From contig NZ_QSTA01000006.1 in NCBI RefSeq assembly GCF_003438075.1, positions 33,057 through 97,056 of the forward strand: a DNA stretch of 64,000 nt, read 5' to 3'. How positions within the stretch are numbered: the first letter of the stretch is position 1; each line of letters starts with the position of its first letter. The position numbers and the translations under genes are program-made. This stretch comes from Eubacterium sp. OM08-24 (GTDB lineage Bacteria > Bacillota > Clostridia > Oscillospirales > Acutalibacteraceae). Positions 53,915 to 63,654 of the stretch are shown one piece after another. Below the pieces are notes generated by a model that saw only the letters and a list, made by a program, of their open reading frames with translations, had not been told where the DNA came from and did no database searches.

Positions 53915-56900
53915 TATTCATCGTCCTCATCTTTCTTTTTGAATTTGATGAAGAGAAATGCAATTAAACCTCCGACAGCAACAGAACCTAAACCAATATA
54001 AAAGCCAAGATTTGAATCGTCGCCTGTCTGCGGTTTTTCAGGTTCAGGCTGCGGATGAATAGTTACAGTCTGATTCTCATCTTCAATGTCAGCGTGTACT
54101 GCAATTTCTGTTCCCTCACGGTAGAGAGTTTCAAAAGCAACGATTTCTGTTTCTTTGGTAATTACAGAACCGTCAAAGGTAAAGGATACTGTTACTTCGC
54201 CGTCTGCTGTTTCGGGTGTGAATGTTACTTCGGAACAAACTTCTTTGCCGTCAACAAGGAATTGCTTACCCGTGGATTTATCCATAAGGACGCCTTTGAT
54301 TGTGTATTCTTTTCCTGCTGTGAGATGTTTGTAGGAAACAACATCGTCAATGGTAATATCACCGTTAACTGTAAATTCCTTTTTACCGTCAATAGTTGCA
54401 GTTGTTCCGAGTTCAGGTATTTTATCGTTTTCAATTGTGATTTCGATAATTTCCTTGTTTTCAGAAATTGTTACGGTATAGTTTTCTTCATTAGGCAGAT
54501 AACCCTCGGCAGGCTTTAACTCACGGACAATGTATTCGCCATAAGGAACATCGGTAAATTCAAAAATACCGCCCTCGTTTGATTCAGCGGTGAGAATTGC
54601 AGTTTCTTCTGTGAATTTAGTTTCATTATTACTGAACAATCCGAATAATGTGCCTGCGATATTTTCGCCTGTTTCACGGTCAATCTTCAAGCCTTTGATT
54701 GTGCCGTAGATGATTTCATTTTCAATCGGTTCACCGTCATTTACAGAAATACGAACAGTTGCTGTATCCTGTCCTGCATATTCAAATACAATGGGGTATT
54801 TTTTATCGGAAAGAATATAGTGGCTGTCAGTGCTTATTTCCTTAACATAATATTTCCCGATTGGAATATCAGTTGTAAACTGCGCCTTACCTTTTTCATC
54901 ACAGGTGATGATTTCAAGAAGTCCGTCCTTTGGAATGACCGTTCCGTTTGCGGCTTTCAAATCTTCATCAGCGTAAAGTCCAAATGAAACATTGCGGATT
55001 TCGCCATTATTGCCGATATTGAATTTCTCGTCCTGTTCAAGAATTTTGGTAAGGTTAATTTCAGCTTTTTGCCTGTCGTTTGTAAATGATGTTGAGGTGT
55101 TGGTTACCTTTTCATTCTGTCCTGAGTAGGTAAGTTCAATAGTATGAGGTTCGGGATTGATAACTGTTCCATACGGTGCAACGGTTTCAACAACACGGTA
55201 TTTGCCAAGGTAAAGCTGTTTACTTATAGCTGTGCCTTTTGTGTTTGTTTTCAGAGTGGCAACAAGCTCGTCTTTCTTTGCTCTTACTGTTCCGTCAGGC
55301 GTTGTAATATCCTCATCAGCATAGATTTCAAACACTGCACCCGCCAAACCGCTTACAGAATATTCAGGCTGATAGATGGTCGGAAGTGCAACATCATTTC
55401 CGTTTTCATCAGTATATCCGCTGCCGACTGCAGTTACATTTGAGAAAATCTCGCCTGTTTTTTCTACGGTAATTGCACCTTTCTGCGGAGTATTTTTCTT
55501 CTCGGTTTTTACGATTGTAACGCCGTTTTCTTCACTTGTGTTTTCTGCTGTAATATCAAAAGATACAGGTGTGCTGTCGAGGATATATCCGTAGGGAGCC
55601 TGCACTTCAACGACTGAATAACCTTTGCTGCATGGCAGAGTTTTAGGTGTGATAAGGTAACCATCAGAATTTGTATAGAAGGTGTCAATAGTCGTTACTT
55701 CGGGATAGGTGTAGGTCATAGTCACGAGCTTGTCGTTAGGATCATAAATCTGAAAGCCTGCGCCTGCATACGGAATCTGTTTGCCTGTTTCGCTGTCAAC
55801 CTTTACTATCTTTACATAGCTTTCAAGGCTTGCGTTATTGATGAGGTATTTGTAAGTCTTATTATTTTCAGAAATAAACACATCAAAATCAGCAATGAAT
55901 TCTGTTCCATTCCAGCCTTTGGTCTGATGAACAGTGTATGTGCCGTAAGGCAAATCCTTTGTTTCTGCAAAGCCGTATTCATCGCAAGTTAAAATATCAC
56001 GCTCTGTTTCTTTTGCCTTGCTGTAGCCTCCTGCCGATTTCAGATACACCTGAAATTCTGCACCTTTTTCGGGAGTTTCTATTTTTGTACTGCCGTCATC
56101 TGTGTGCTTAATTATTGAGATTTTGCCCATTAAAATATCCTCTGTAACGCCTATTGAAATGCTGTTGTTTTCAATAGTGTATTTCTTTGCTTCTGAACCG
56201 ATATGATATTCGCTTTCATCAAGCAAATAACCCTCGCTTGGCTCAATTTCTTTCAGAGTCCAGTTGTTACCGCAAACATAGTATGAAGTTGTAAAACTGC
56301 CGTTTTTATCGGTGGTGTACTTGTCAACCAGCTTGCCGTTATTGTAGATACCGTAAACTGCGCCTGCAAGTGTTGCATCACCCTGTGCAGACTTTGTTTC
56401 AGCGTCTGTTTTGGTAACAGTAAGATTCCACTTTTTAAGCACATTACTGAAAGATACAGTTGCCGTTTTTCCACTTTCAACATTTACGGTCTTTGATTTT
56501 TGTTCGACATACTCTGTCGGAGTATGCTCGGTAACCGTGTATTTTCCGGGAACAAGGTCGGTTAATGTGAAAGTACCATTTTCGTCTGTAGTAGCAATTT
56601 TGTTGTAATCAGTACCTGTTACCTTGAATTTTATACCTTTGACAACTCCGTCCTCCGAAGTCTTTTTAAGTTTCAAATTACCTGCATTGGTTTTTACTTT
56701 GAAATACGCTCTTATCGGGTCAGCGTCATTTTCAACGCCTGTGATTACATCCTGCAAAGTAGCATCTCCATAGGGAACAAGCACAGTTTTGCCGACATCG
56801 GGCATTGATTTTGCAGAGTTGAATGTTACTGCATCGTTGACGGTCGAAGTTGAAGTCAAGGTCAACCTGTTTCCTGATACAGATACACTCACACCGCCTG

Positions 56901-57691
56901 TTGTCTTGAAACTGAAATCCGAAAGAATATTGTTGCTGTCGGTAATGGTTAAAGTGTACTTTCCGTCTGAATACTTCATCTCATAGGTTTCAGCCTTTGA
57001 AGCGATTGCACTTGCAAAACTCGGAACGGTTGAATAATTTGCAAGGCTTTGTGAGATTGCATTGTAAACCGACTTAACTCCGGGGTTTGCTCCGTCCGCA
57101 CAGATACCGTCAATGAACTTTGTATTCGTACACTTGTACCCGTCAGCAGTACTTCTGCAACCAGAAACAAATTCCCATACAATCAGCTGTGTTGCCACCC
57201 ATTTCTGATCCTCTGTTCCGCTTAAGTTTTTTCCTGAACCGGGTTTGCCGTAGAGCAGAGCAGGATTGATTGCAGGTAATCGGCGGAGATATTACAGCGG
57301 CGCAGTGCCGTTTGCCGTAGAGCAGAGCAAGATTGATTGCTTTCTGCTTTGCAGAACCTAAATTCTTCCACACGGTTGAACCGTCCTCGGTCAGCGTATT
57401 GCCTGAATAGAGAGTATGACCGGGTTCAATGCAGTAGGCTTCTTTGCCATCAGCAAAAATTTTGCATAGTTCTTCGCCGGGAGTGCCGACTGTGTAGCCG
57501 TCACTGACTGTTGTCTGCTTATATCTGATTATGTTTCCTGCGCTGTCATAACAGTAATCAAAGGTGATTGTAACCTTATCACCGCTTGCCGCACTTACGG
57601 GGAGAGTGAACATTGTTCCGAATATTACTGCAACCGCAAGTAAAAGTGCCGTTATTCTTGTAAGTTTTTTATTTTTGATTAAGTTCGTCAT
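53914..57691 (-). pseudogene. VaFE/SpaA-type surface adhesin, frameshifted near its N-terminus
   Basis: The gene starts at ATG 57691 with signal peptide (KLTRITALLLAVAVIFGTMFTLPVSA) and a thioester-like N-terminal region (FADGKEAYCIEPGH), then loses frame near 57310-57270. The frame from 57198 down continues with about eight Cna-B/SpaA beta modules carrying isopeptide-type K/N and E positions, a VaFE module (IVAFETLYREGTEIAVHAD) and the wall-sorting end KPQTGDDSNLGFYIGLGSVAVGG plus charged tail. A 28-base repeat 67 bases apart at the break (57244 and 57311) explains the shift. It would be the substrate of the ICE sortase and mediate cell contact during conjugation. Confidence 0.82.
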
Positions 57692-57704
57692 TTTAAAATT
57701 CCTT

Positions 57705-57741
57705 TCATAAAAAATATGGGGCAAGATTTTACCCTTGCCCC
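57705..57741 (-). terminator. Terminator upstream of the adhesin gene
   Basis: On the minus strand GGGGCAAG / CTTGCCCC with loop GGTAAAAT is followed by ATATTTTTTATG. It ends the transcript of the 57771-58367 gene just before the adhesin ribosome site. Confidence 0.75.
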
Positions 57742-57770
57742 GATTGATGTCTTATTCTGTTTAAATACAA

Positions 57771-58367
57771 TCATAATTTCATCGCCTGCCCTTCACCATA
57801 ATCTTCATCTATATCATCAGACTGCTCACTGCCGTCTGTGATATTTACATACTCGCCGATGATGTTCAGTGCTTCGCAATAACTGCCCGAACTCGTAACA
57901 CGACTGCACATTTCTTTTGCCTCGTCAGCCATACCGTTCTGTTTTAGTGTACGGCTTGCCATACCAAGTATGGAAAACACATTGCCGTCAGTCCCTATTA
58001 AGGCACAGTAGGGTTTGAGCTTTTCTGCTTTGTTCTGTTCAGGTTCAAAACCGCCGAGCCTGCTGTCCACATAGTCGGACAACCACATTCCTGCAAAGGC
58101 TGTATATGACTGCAACCTTGACATTGCAAGCTTTCCAATGTCAAAGTGGACATCTTCAAAGGGATAGAGAATACAGGTTGCGCCGTCACTCTTGAACACA
58201 GAAACATTCTCAAACTTTGTATTGTCAAGAAGTATTCCCTTGTCCGTGAGCATTTTATTGATACCGTCCACCCATTCCTGTGTTTCACCACCGCCTCCCT
58301 GCAAGATGAGTCCTTCCTTGCCGTTCATACGGCGGAGATCTGTTAGAGTTATTTGGTTTATTTTCAT
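57771..58367 (-). CDS. Conserved ICE protein of unknown function
   Basis: ATG 58367 is preferred, with AAAGGA twelve bases upstream. The 198-residue soluble protein begins MKINQITLTDLRRMNGKEGLILQG and has YCALIGTDGNVFSILGMASRTLKQNGM, a pattern I recall from many Tn1549-like ICEs, where it is uncharacterised. No catalytic motif is evident; the C-terminus is acidic. It lies between the lipoprotein and the adhesin genes and has its own terminator. Confidence 0.65.
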   Translation of the reverse strand: MKINQITLTDLRRMNGKEGLILQGGGGETQEWVDGINKMLTDKGILLDNTKFENVSVFKSDGATCILYPFEDVHFDIGKLAMSRLQSYTAFAGMWLSDYVDSRLGGFEPEQNKAEKLKPYCALIGTDGNVFSILGMASRTLKQNGMADEAKEMCSRVTSSGSYCEALNIIGEYVNITDGSEQSDDIDEDYGEGQAMKL

Positions 58368-58383
58368 TAAGATCAATCCTTTC

Positions 58384-58415
58384 AAAAAATAACAGCACCC
58401 GATTAGGAGTGCTGT
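58384..58415 (-). terminator. Terminator after the Pro/Thr-rich lipoprotein gene
   Basis: On the minus strand ACAGCAC / GTGCTGT arms with a ten-base loop are followed by TATTTTTTG. A standard rho-independent terminator, twelve bases after the lipoprotein stop. Confidence 0.75.
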
Positions 58416-58426
58416 CTATACTTTAT

Positions 58427-59194
58427 TTAGCAGAAAACTACATATATTTTGTTGTTTTCTGCAATTATATTGAATGATAAGTCGCTTGGAGTAATGCCAC
58501 TGCTTTGGTAGTAGTAAGCTACATACCCAACATCACTTTTAAGGTTTGAAGTCAGTTCTGAAGTGCTGTCATAGTATGATGTGTTTGTGGGCGAGAACCA
58601 GCTTGCGTTGCCTGTGTTCAGTGAAGAATCGTATTTCATTCCAAGCTGCTGACCGTAGGCTATGCAGGCACTCACCGCATACTGAACATCAACCGTTTTT
58701 GCTTTGGTAGGCGGTTGCGTCGGTTTTTGTGTTGGTTTTTGAGTCGGCTTTTCCGTAGGTTTATGCGTTGGGGGTTGCGTCGGTTTTACAGCAGGCTTTT
58801 GAATAGGAGTTTCAGTTTTCTTTTTAGTAGTTGATTCTGATTCAGACCGATTACTATTCACTGTATTATTGCTGTTGTTCTGAACCTCGGATTGTGTTTT
58901 TTGAATCGGAGCCGTTGCCGAAACAACCGCCGAATTTTGTCCACTGTCGGCTTTTTCTTCGGTTTTGGCATTCTGTCCCGAAGGCTCTGTTTCTTTTGAA
59001 ACTGTGGCATTTTCGCTAGATTGCATTGTTTCGGTTGTTGCCATTTCAGAACTTTTCCCAGATGCAGAAACACCCACGGAAGTTGAAACCGTGGGTGATA
59101 AAGAACTGTTATTCACTTTTTCTCCTGTTGTACAAGCTGTGAATATTCCTGCCATTAATATTATGCTTATCATTATTGCGATTTTCTTTTTCAT
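58427..59194 (-). CDS. Lipoprotein with Pro/Thr-Lys repeat stalk
   Basis: 255 residues: lipoprotein signal (ISIILMAGIFTAC), a Ser/Thr-rich stretch (about 25-135), a stalk of KPTQPPT/KPTQKPT repeats (about 136-168) and a compact C-terminal domain of about 85 residues (VDVQYAVSACIAYGQQLGMKYDSSLN) ending in VVFC. The C-terminal domain is not one I recognise. The stalk suggests a globular head held away from the membrane through the wall. Similar lipoproteins accompany ICE adhesins. Confidence 0.65.
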   Translation of the reverse strand: MKKKIAIMISIILMAGIFTACTTGEKVNNSSLSPTVSTSVGVSASGKSSEMATTETMQSSENATVSKETEPSGQNAKTEEKADSGQNSAVVSATAPIQKTQSEVQNNSNNTVNSNRSESESTTKKKTETPIQKPAVKPTQPPTHKPTEKPTQKPTQKPTQPPTKAKTVDVQYAVSACIAYGQQLGMKYDSSLNTGNASWFSPTNTSYYDSTSELTSNLKSDVGYVAYYYQSSGITPSDLSFNIIAENNKIYVVFC

Positions 59195-59275
59195 ACTATC
59201 GCCGTCCTTTCAAGCAATAAGTATATCCAAAGAATTTCAAATGTCCAGAAATATTTGTAATCTGAAAATTGGAGT

Positions 59276-59776
59276 TTATCTGATATATCCTACTCTCATA
59301 AAATAATCCTCGTAACGTTGTTTTTGAACATCAATCATATTATCTGAATTTACAAATTTAATAAAGTCTCTTTCAGGAATCCACTTATAAGAAACAGTTT
59401 CACCTTTTTGTAAAGTGATTTGTGTCTTATCCCAATCTGTAACGCAAAGAAAGCTATAATATATTGTATCACTAGAAATATGCTGACCAATTAACTCAAA
59501 GGAATCTGAAACAATACCTGTTTCTTCAAAAAGCTCCCTTTTGGCACACAATAACTTATCTTCACCTTTCAATGCAGAACCCCCAGCTGTTGCTTCAAAA
59601 TAGCCACCGAAGTTTGGTTTACAAAAATCCCTCTGCATAAGAAGATAGTCGCCATCTATATGTCTAACCAAAATATCGCATACAAGATGGTGCAAACCTT
59701 TGGGAATTAGCTCACCTCTAATTAAGTCTTGATCCGCCAGAGTTCCATCTTTAAAATATCCATCCCAGATTTCCAA
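59276..59776 (-). CDS. NUDIX hydrolase
   Basis: 166 residues with a complete Nudix box at about 67-89: GSALKGE, seven residues, then RELFEETGI, matching G-x5-E-x7-RE-x-x-EE-x-G. The N-terminal part (LVCDILVRHIDGDYLLMQRD) is like isopentenyl-diphosphate-isomerase-type or housecleaning Nudix enzymes. It hydrolyses a nucleoside diphosphate linked to another group; the substrate cannot be told. It is transcribed with, but not obviously functionally linked to, the surrounding ICE genes. Confidence 0.85.
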   Translation of the reverse strand: MEIWDGYFKDGTLADQDLIRGELIPKGLHHLVCDILVRHIDGDYLLMQRDFCKPNFGGYFEATAGGSALKGEDKLLCAKRELFEETGIVSDSFELIGQHISSDTIYYSFLCVTDWDKTQITLQKGETVSYKWIPERDFIKFVNSDNMIDVQKQRYEDYFMRVGYIR

Positions 59777-59837
59777 AATATCACCTCACCAAATTCAAAC
59801 TTATCCACCAAAAGTATACCACACCAAACAGCAACAT

Positions 59838-60140
59838 TCAACTACGATAACCAGTAACTTTCAGCTTCTCAGCCCACAGCAGTGAAAGATGTATAAGTGC
59901 TTCTCTCTGTTTTTCCTCGGACAAACTAGCAAGAAAATCTTCCAGAGTTATATCCTCACTGTATTCTTCTGCTATATCAATGCAGTTATCGCAGATTTTC
60001 TCTTTTCTGACAACTACCGAGCTGTCATCAAGCTCCGTAAACGACAGCTCGTCGTTGTATCTGAATCCGATTCGTTGGCGGATTTCATAGGGGATTGTAA
60101 TTCTTCCTTTTTTACCGAGAACTCTGTAAATTTTAAGCAC
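59838..60140 (-). CDS. AbrB/SpoVT-type DNA-binding protein
   Basis: Starting at GTG 60140, whose first base overlaps the previous stop TAG, the 100-residue product begins (M)LKIYRVLGKKGRITIPYEIRQRIGF, the swapped-hairpin AbrB/SpoVT DNA-binding pattern at residues 8-50. A Cys pair (CDNC) and an acidic C-terminal helix region follow. In ICEs such proteins are small transcription regulators. It is coupled to the related small protein upstream. Confidence 0.75.
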   Translation of the reverse strand: MLKIYRVLGKKGRITIPYEIRQRIGFRYNDELSFTELDDSSVVVRKEKICDNCIDIAEEYSEDITLEDFLASLSEEKQREALIHLSLLWAEKLKVTGYRS

Positions 60141-60337
60141 TACTCGTCCTCGCTTTCCGCAAGCTCTGCTCTGCACTCATCGCAGATACAGTCACAGCAA
60201 CATTCTTCGCAATCATCATCGCATCTCTCAATCAGAATTGCTCCGTCCACAGCTGAAATCTGCACAGCACAGTCGGATGTGATTCCTGATACAATAAGGG
60301 CATCAAGCGGTATGCTTACATAAATTCTATTTTTCAT
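60140..60337 (-). CDS. Small AbrB-like protein with Cys-rich tail
   Basis: 65 residues. MKNRIYVSIPLDALIVSGITSDCAVQIS resembles the first half of an AbrB/MazE-type domain, and the tail has at least eight cysteines in CxxC-like spacings (CDDDCEECCCDCICDEC), probably binding zinc. It overlaps the adenine methylase gene at its start and the AbrB gene at its end. A regulator role is likely by family. Confidence 0.65.
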   Translation of the reverse strand: MKNRIYVSIPLDALIVSGITSDCAVQISAVDGAILIERCDDDCEECCCDCICDECRAELAESEDE

Positions 60338-61307
60338 TGCTAATAATACACTCCTTCAAAATTTGTTCTAAATCAATTTGTTGTTCGGTTGTTAAGTCAA
60401 GCAGGCTTAACTGTAACGGCTTGTTTCTCTGCCTTTCATACATATCGTAGTTGCTGATAAGCAGTTCGGGGAATTGTTCACCTGCGTTGATTCGCTGTTT
60501 CATATTGTGAAGCCTTGTGAAATCAAAGAATGAATAACCGTCATATAAATTACGGATTTCCTCACAATCGTTATATGATACAAGCCATTTGCCTTTTGAA
60601 TTTGCGAGCGTGTTTTTCAGTCTCAGATGGTCATCCCAAGTGAATCCGCACTGATAAACATACTCGCTTGAATAGTACGGCGGATCGCAGTAGAAAAAGG
60701 CATTATCTCGGTCGTAATGCTTTATCAGGACTTCAAAATCCTGATTTTCAATCACAGTATTTTCAAGTCTTTTGCCGACTTGCTCTATCAGTTGAAAAAG
60801 GCTTACTACTGAAAATGGCTGACAGGCAAAGGATTTTCCGCCGCTTGAATAGCTGTATCGCAGAAGTTTAAGAAACATTACTGCTCTGCGCAAGTCATAG
60901 TCCTGTTTCATTTTTATATACAATTCAATGATTTCTTCAACTTTCAAGTCTAGCAGGATAATCTTTGTCAGTTTCAATTCCTCATCAAGGTACTTATCGT
61001 CAAACTTTTCCTGTTTAAAAAAGTTCTTTATAGCATTGAAATCATCCCTTGAATTAAGCGGATAAAATCCGAGTTCTTTTATGAATGCCATAGGTCTATC
61101 ACGCATACAGCGAAAAAGGTTTACAAGATTATGGTTATAATCGTTGTACACCTCGAACTTATCAGGCTTTTTCTTGCCTAACAGTACAGCTCCCGAACCT
61201 CCGAACGGTTCAATATACCTTTCGTAATTCAGAGGAAACAGGGCGTACAAAATATGAAGGATGGATGTTTTGTTACCCATCCAACTCACAGGGGTTTTGA
61301 TATTCAT
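60327..61307 (-). CDS. DNA N6-adenine methyltransferase, D12 class
   Basis: About 326 residues from ATG 61307 (MNIKTPVSWMGNK); TTG 61328, with AGGAG four bases upstream, would add seven residues. The SAM-binding motif YIEPFGGSGAVLLGK (near 32) and catalytic DPPYYSSEYVYQCGF (near 205) mark a Dam/D12-class enzyme. It methylates adenine in a short motif that cannot be predicted here. It stands next to a broken cytosine methylase; such orphan methylases protect transferred DNA from host restriction. Confidence 0.88.
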   Translation of the reverse strand: MNIKTPVSWMGNKTSILHILYALFPLNYERYIEPFGGSGAVLLGKKKPDKFEVYNDYNHNLVNLFRCMRDRPMAFIKELGFYPLNSRDDFNAIKNFFKQEKFDDKYLDEELKLTKIILLDLKVEEIIELYIKMKQDYDLRRAVMFLKLLRYSYSSGGKSFACQPFSVVSLFQLIEQVGKRLENTVIENQDFEVLIKHYDRDNAFFYCDPPYYSSEYVYQCGFTWDDHLRLKNTLANSKGKWLVSYNDCEEIRNLYDGYSFFDFTRLHNMKQRINAGEQFPELLISNYDMYERQRNKPLQLSLLDLTTEQQIDLEQILKECIISNEK

Positions 61308-61395
61308 CACTCCATTTCGGAATATCAATCGCTCCTAAAACGACAAAAAGCCGTTGATTAAGTTTTTAACTCAACCAACGGCTATATATATGAAA

Positions 61396-61430
61396 ACTAA
61401 TATCAGTCGTTCGGAACGATTGATATTAGT
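61396..61430. promoter_or_regulatory. 35-bp near-perfect palindrome between the methylase genes
   Basis: The arms ACTAATATCAGTCGTTC and GAACGATTGATATTAGT surround a single central G with one mismatch in 17 pairs. With no loop it cannot form a normal terminator hairpin, so it may be a binding site for a dimeric protein or a cruciform. A separate hairpin AGCCGTTG/CAACGGCT lies at about 61346-61383, closer to the adenine methylase. Confidence 0.55.
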
Positions 61431-61439
61431 TGTTATTAA

Positions 61440-62655
61440 TTAATTTTTATCGTTTACTTTTTTGATAATCTTTCCAATTTCAGAAATTACATTCACGGTA
61501 ACAGCATTTCCTGCCATCTTGTAGAGCCTGCTGTCAGATAGTCCTGTCGCTTTTGCCTTGTCAAACTGCTCGTCTGTGAAGCCTTGTAATTTCCAGCACT
61601 CCCTCGGAGTAAGCTTTCTTATTCTGCCTATGTGAACTTCTCCGTTTGGCTCAACAAAAGCAACTGCGAATTTTTCATCATCTGCAATATTCATGCTTTC
61701 TACGAAAACACCCGAATGTTCAGCCTTGTGGTTACTGATTCCCGAATCATGTCTTGCAGTTATGCACCTTGCAATTTCTGTCAGCTTAGGTTCGAGGTTC
61801 AGGTCGATGAAATAATATGCCTGAGTTGCGGAAGTTGTCAGAGTATGCGCTATCTGACTTCCTACTCTGCCACGCCTTGAATTTTGTCCTGAAAAGGCAG
61901 TATCAATGCTGTCGCCGGGATATGCGATCTGATAACCGTCTTTGGTTTTAGATTTTATCGGCAGACCAAAATTTTCGGTATTTTCAATGAGATAAAGTCC
62001 CGAATGACCGCCGAATCCGCCCGAACCGCTTGTAAGCGTACAGCTTAGTCCTTTTGATGAGTAGATTCGTTCACCTTGCGTTGGGTTTTCTTTGTATAAG
62101 AGTTTTTCCGCTTGTTTGCGTGAAAGATAGTACTTCTCCGGCACATTGTCCTCTAAGATATCCGATAATGAACACTCGATTTCGTGACTGTGGAACTCCG
62201 AAATTTTTGCTGTTAAGTACCTGCCAGCACACATCATACCCCAATTCATCCAATGTATGGATGATTGTTTCAAATGTCCTGCCTGAGTCATGGTTAAGCA
62301 GTCCAGGAACATTTTCGAGGAAGAGATACTTAGGTTTTTTAACGGTAGCAATTCGAGCAATCTCGAAAAACAGCGTTCCTCTTGTATCGTCAAATCCTTT
62401 TCTTGCTCCAGCGATTGAGAAGGACTGACAGGGAAATCCTCCAACCAGAAGGTCGAAATCGGGTAACTGTTCGGGTACAATTTTTCTTGCGTCATCAAAG
62501 TAAAGCTCACCTCCTGTGTCATAAATAGCATCATATGCTTGCTTTGCATACTTATCGATTTCGCAGTATCCGATGCACTCAAAACCACCTATAGCTTCAA
62601 GTCCCGAACGGAAACCGCCGATACCTGCAAACATATCAAAATATTTGATGGTCAT
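61440..62655 (-). pseudogene. DNA cytosine-5 methyltransferase, broken by an internal deletion
   Basis: The N-terminal frame (ATG 62655) has motif I FDMFAGIGGFRSGLEA, motif IV GGFPCQSFSIAGARKGF with the catalytic Cys, and motif VI ENVPGLL. The C-terminal frame has the target-recognition region and motifs IX-X (RKLTPRECWKLQGFTDEQF, LYKMAGNAVTVNVI). The frame changes near 62150-62190, where NRVFIIGYLR and SDILEDNVPEKYYL are read from the same bases TTATCGGATATCTTAGAG in two phases. A deletion between short repeats would explain this. As written the protein lacks its second half and is probably inactive. Confidence 0.82.
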
Positions 62656-62696
62656 AAATCTTCAGCTCACCGAAGAATTATAGATTAAAAAACACC

Positions 62697-63023
62697 TCAC
62701 ATTCCTATTTTAATTCCGTTGTTCTCACCAGGAACTTCATCTTCTACTTCTGATTCGGATTGGTTTTCTGCTTCGATTTCTTCCTGCGTAAGCTTTCTGA
62801 ATGAATCCTCACCGGGAACTACACCAAGTGAACGACCGTTGTCCCACTCAGGGAATAACGTTCCCATTGAATCAATAAATTTTACTGTTCCTCTTGTGCC
62901 TGCCGGAACAGGTGCGTAAGGGTCCTTCATACAGATAAGCTCAATTCTTGTACCCGGCGGATACAATTTCTTTGTACTTTCAGCGATTCTGCGCTGTCTT
63001 TCATATTCGTTCAAGTTATACAT
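62697..63023 (-). CDS. DUF4314-type ICE protein
   Basis: 108 residues with YPPGTRIELICMKDPYAPVPAGTRGTV and WDNGRSLGVVPGEDSFRKL, the SH3-like DUF4314 pattern common in Tn1549-type elements. It is small, soluble and has an acidic tail. Function is unknown; perhaps nucleic-acid binding. It is the gene before the methylase in the operon direction. Confidence 0.75.
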   Translation of the reverse strand: MYNLNEYERQRRIAESTKKLYPPGTRIELICMKDPYAPVPAGTRGTVKFIDSMGTLFPEWDNGRSLGVVPGEDSFRKLTQEEIEAENQSESEVEDEVPGENNGIKIGM

Positions 63024-63097
63024 CTCCTCAAGTTAATTTGTTTAATTGCATTGTTTTTTAAGTGGGACTTCTGATTTTTATAGTCATAAAATCAACC

Positions 63098-63250
63098 TCA
63101 TTCTTTCTTTTTATTTGTGTTGAGATTTTTGTTATCAGAGAAATGTGCCTGATTATTTTCATCGCAGTCATCATTACGCCTGTCAAAATTAGGTTTCTGA
63201 CGCATCTCTCTTTCAAACTTTCTGAGTTCGGGTGTGTCGGTAAAATACAT
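63098..63250 (-). CDS. Short hydrophilic ICE protein
   Basis: A 50-residue frame from ATG 63250, with AAAGGAATG about twelve bases upstream: it starts MYFTDTPELRKFEREMRQKP, then basic and Asn/Asp-rich residues to TNKKKE. This opening is one I recall from small proteins at the same place in related ICEs. Overlapping hydrophobic frames in other phases have no ribosome site and look like shadows. Role unknown. Confidence 0.6.
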   Translation of the reverse strand: MYFTDTPELRKFEREMRQKPNFDRRNDDCDENNQAHFSDNKNLNTNKKKE

Positions 63251-63282
63251 TTAAAATCATTCCTTTCAAATTTTTTGCAAAT

Positions 63283-63325
63283 AAAAAAGGCAACCGTTCT
63301 AATCAAAAAAATTAAAACGATTGCC
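63283..63325 (-). terminator. Terminator after the 44-residue ICE protein gene
   Basis: On the minus strand GGCAATCGTTTTAAT / ATTAGAACGGTTGCC around a seven-base T loop is followed by TTTTTT. It is a strong rho-independent signal, about 100 bases after the preceding stop. Confidence 0.78.
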
Positions 63326-63424
63326 AAATAAAAAAAGAGCCAATTACTATATCTCTAAAATAAGAAATATGATGATTGACTCATATATTTGATAATATTA
63401 AATTAAGCAGATTAGCGAAAGTAA

Positions 63425-63559
63425 TCAGTTTTCTTTACCTTTAACTAAATTTTGTAGCTTTTCAACAGCTTCATCTTTAGTTTCAGAATCCTTCACTATT
63501 TGGATAATTGAGTTCATAAGAACATCAAATTGTTTGTCTGTCATATTTTCGAACTCCAT
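63425..63559 (-). CDS. Small helical protein at the ICE right end
   Basis: A 44-residue frame from ATG 63559 (MEFENMTDKQFDVLMNSIIQ...KDEAVEKLQNLVKGKEN) with AAAGGAAAAG upstream. It is predicted helical and followed by a good terminator. This is the last coding frame before the tRNA; I cannot assign it to a family. It may be the first ICE gene or the last chromosomal one. Confidence 0.55.
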   Translation of the reverse strand: MEFENMTDKQFDVLMNSIIQIVKDSETKDEAVEKLQNLVKGKEN

Positions 63560-63624
63560 ATCTTTTCCTTTCCGATAAAACAATTATCACTTCTACCGGA
63601 AATAAATTTTATATATAAGTAATT

Positions 63625-63654
63625 GAGGCTCATAGAAAAACTATGAGCCTCTTT
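63625..63654 (-). terminator. Hairpin downstream of tRNA-Asn
   Basis: A perfect 11-bp stem GAGGCTCATAG / CTATGAGCCTC with a five-base loop begins four bases after the tRNA 3' end. The U-tract in tRNA direction is weak (AATTACTTAT); TTTT follows on the plus strand. It is the probable end of the rRNA/tRNA transcript. Confidence 0.55.

Noticed and set aside
63058..63331. Hydrophobic frames on both strands around 63.06-63.33 kb
   Set aside because: A 50-residue frame with a ribosome site explains the region better, and the hydrophobic frames read through a terminator hairpin.
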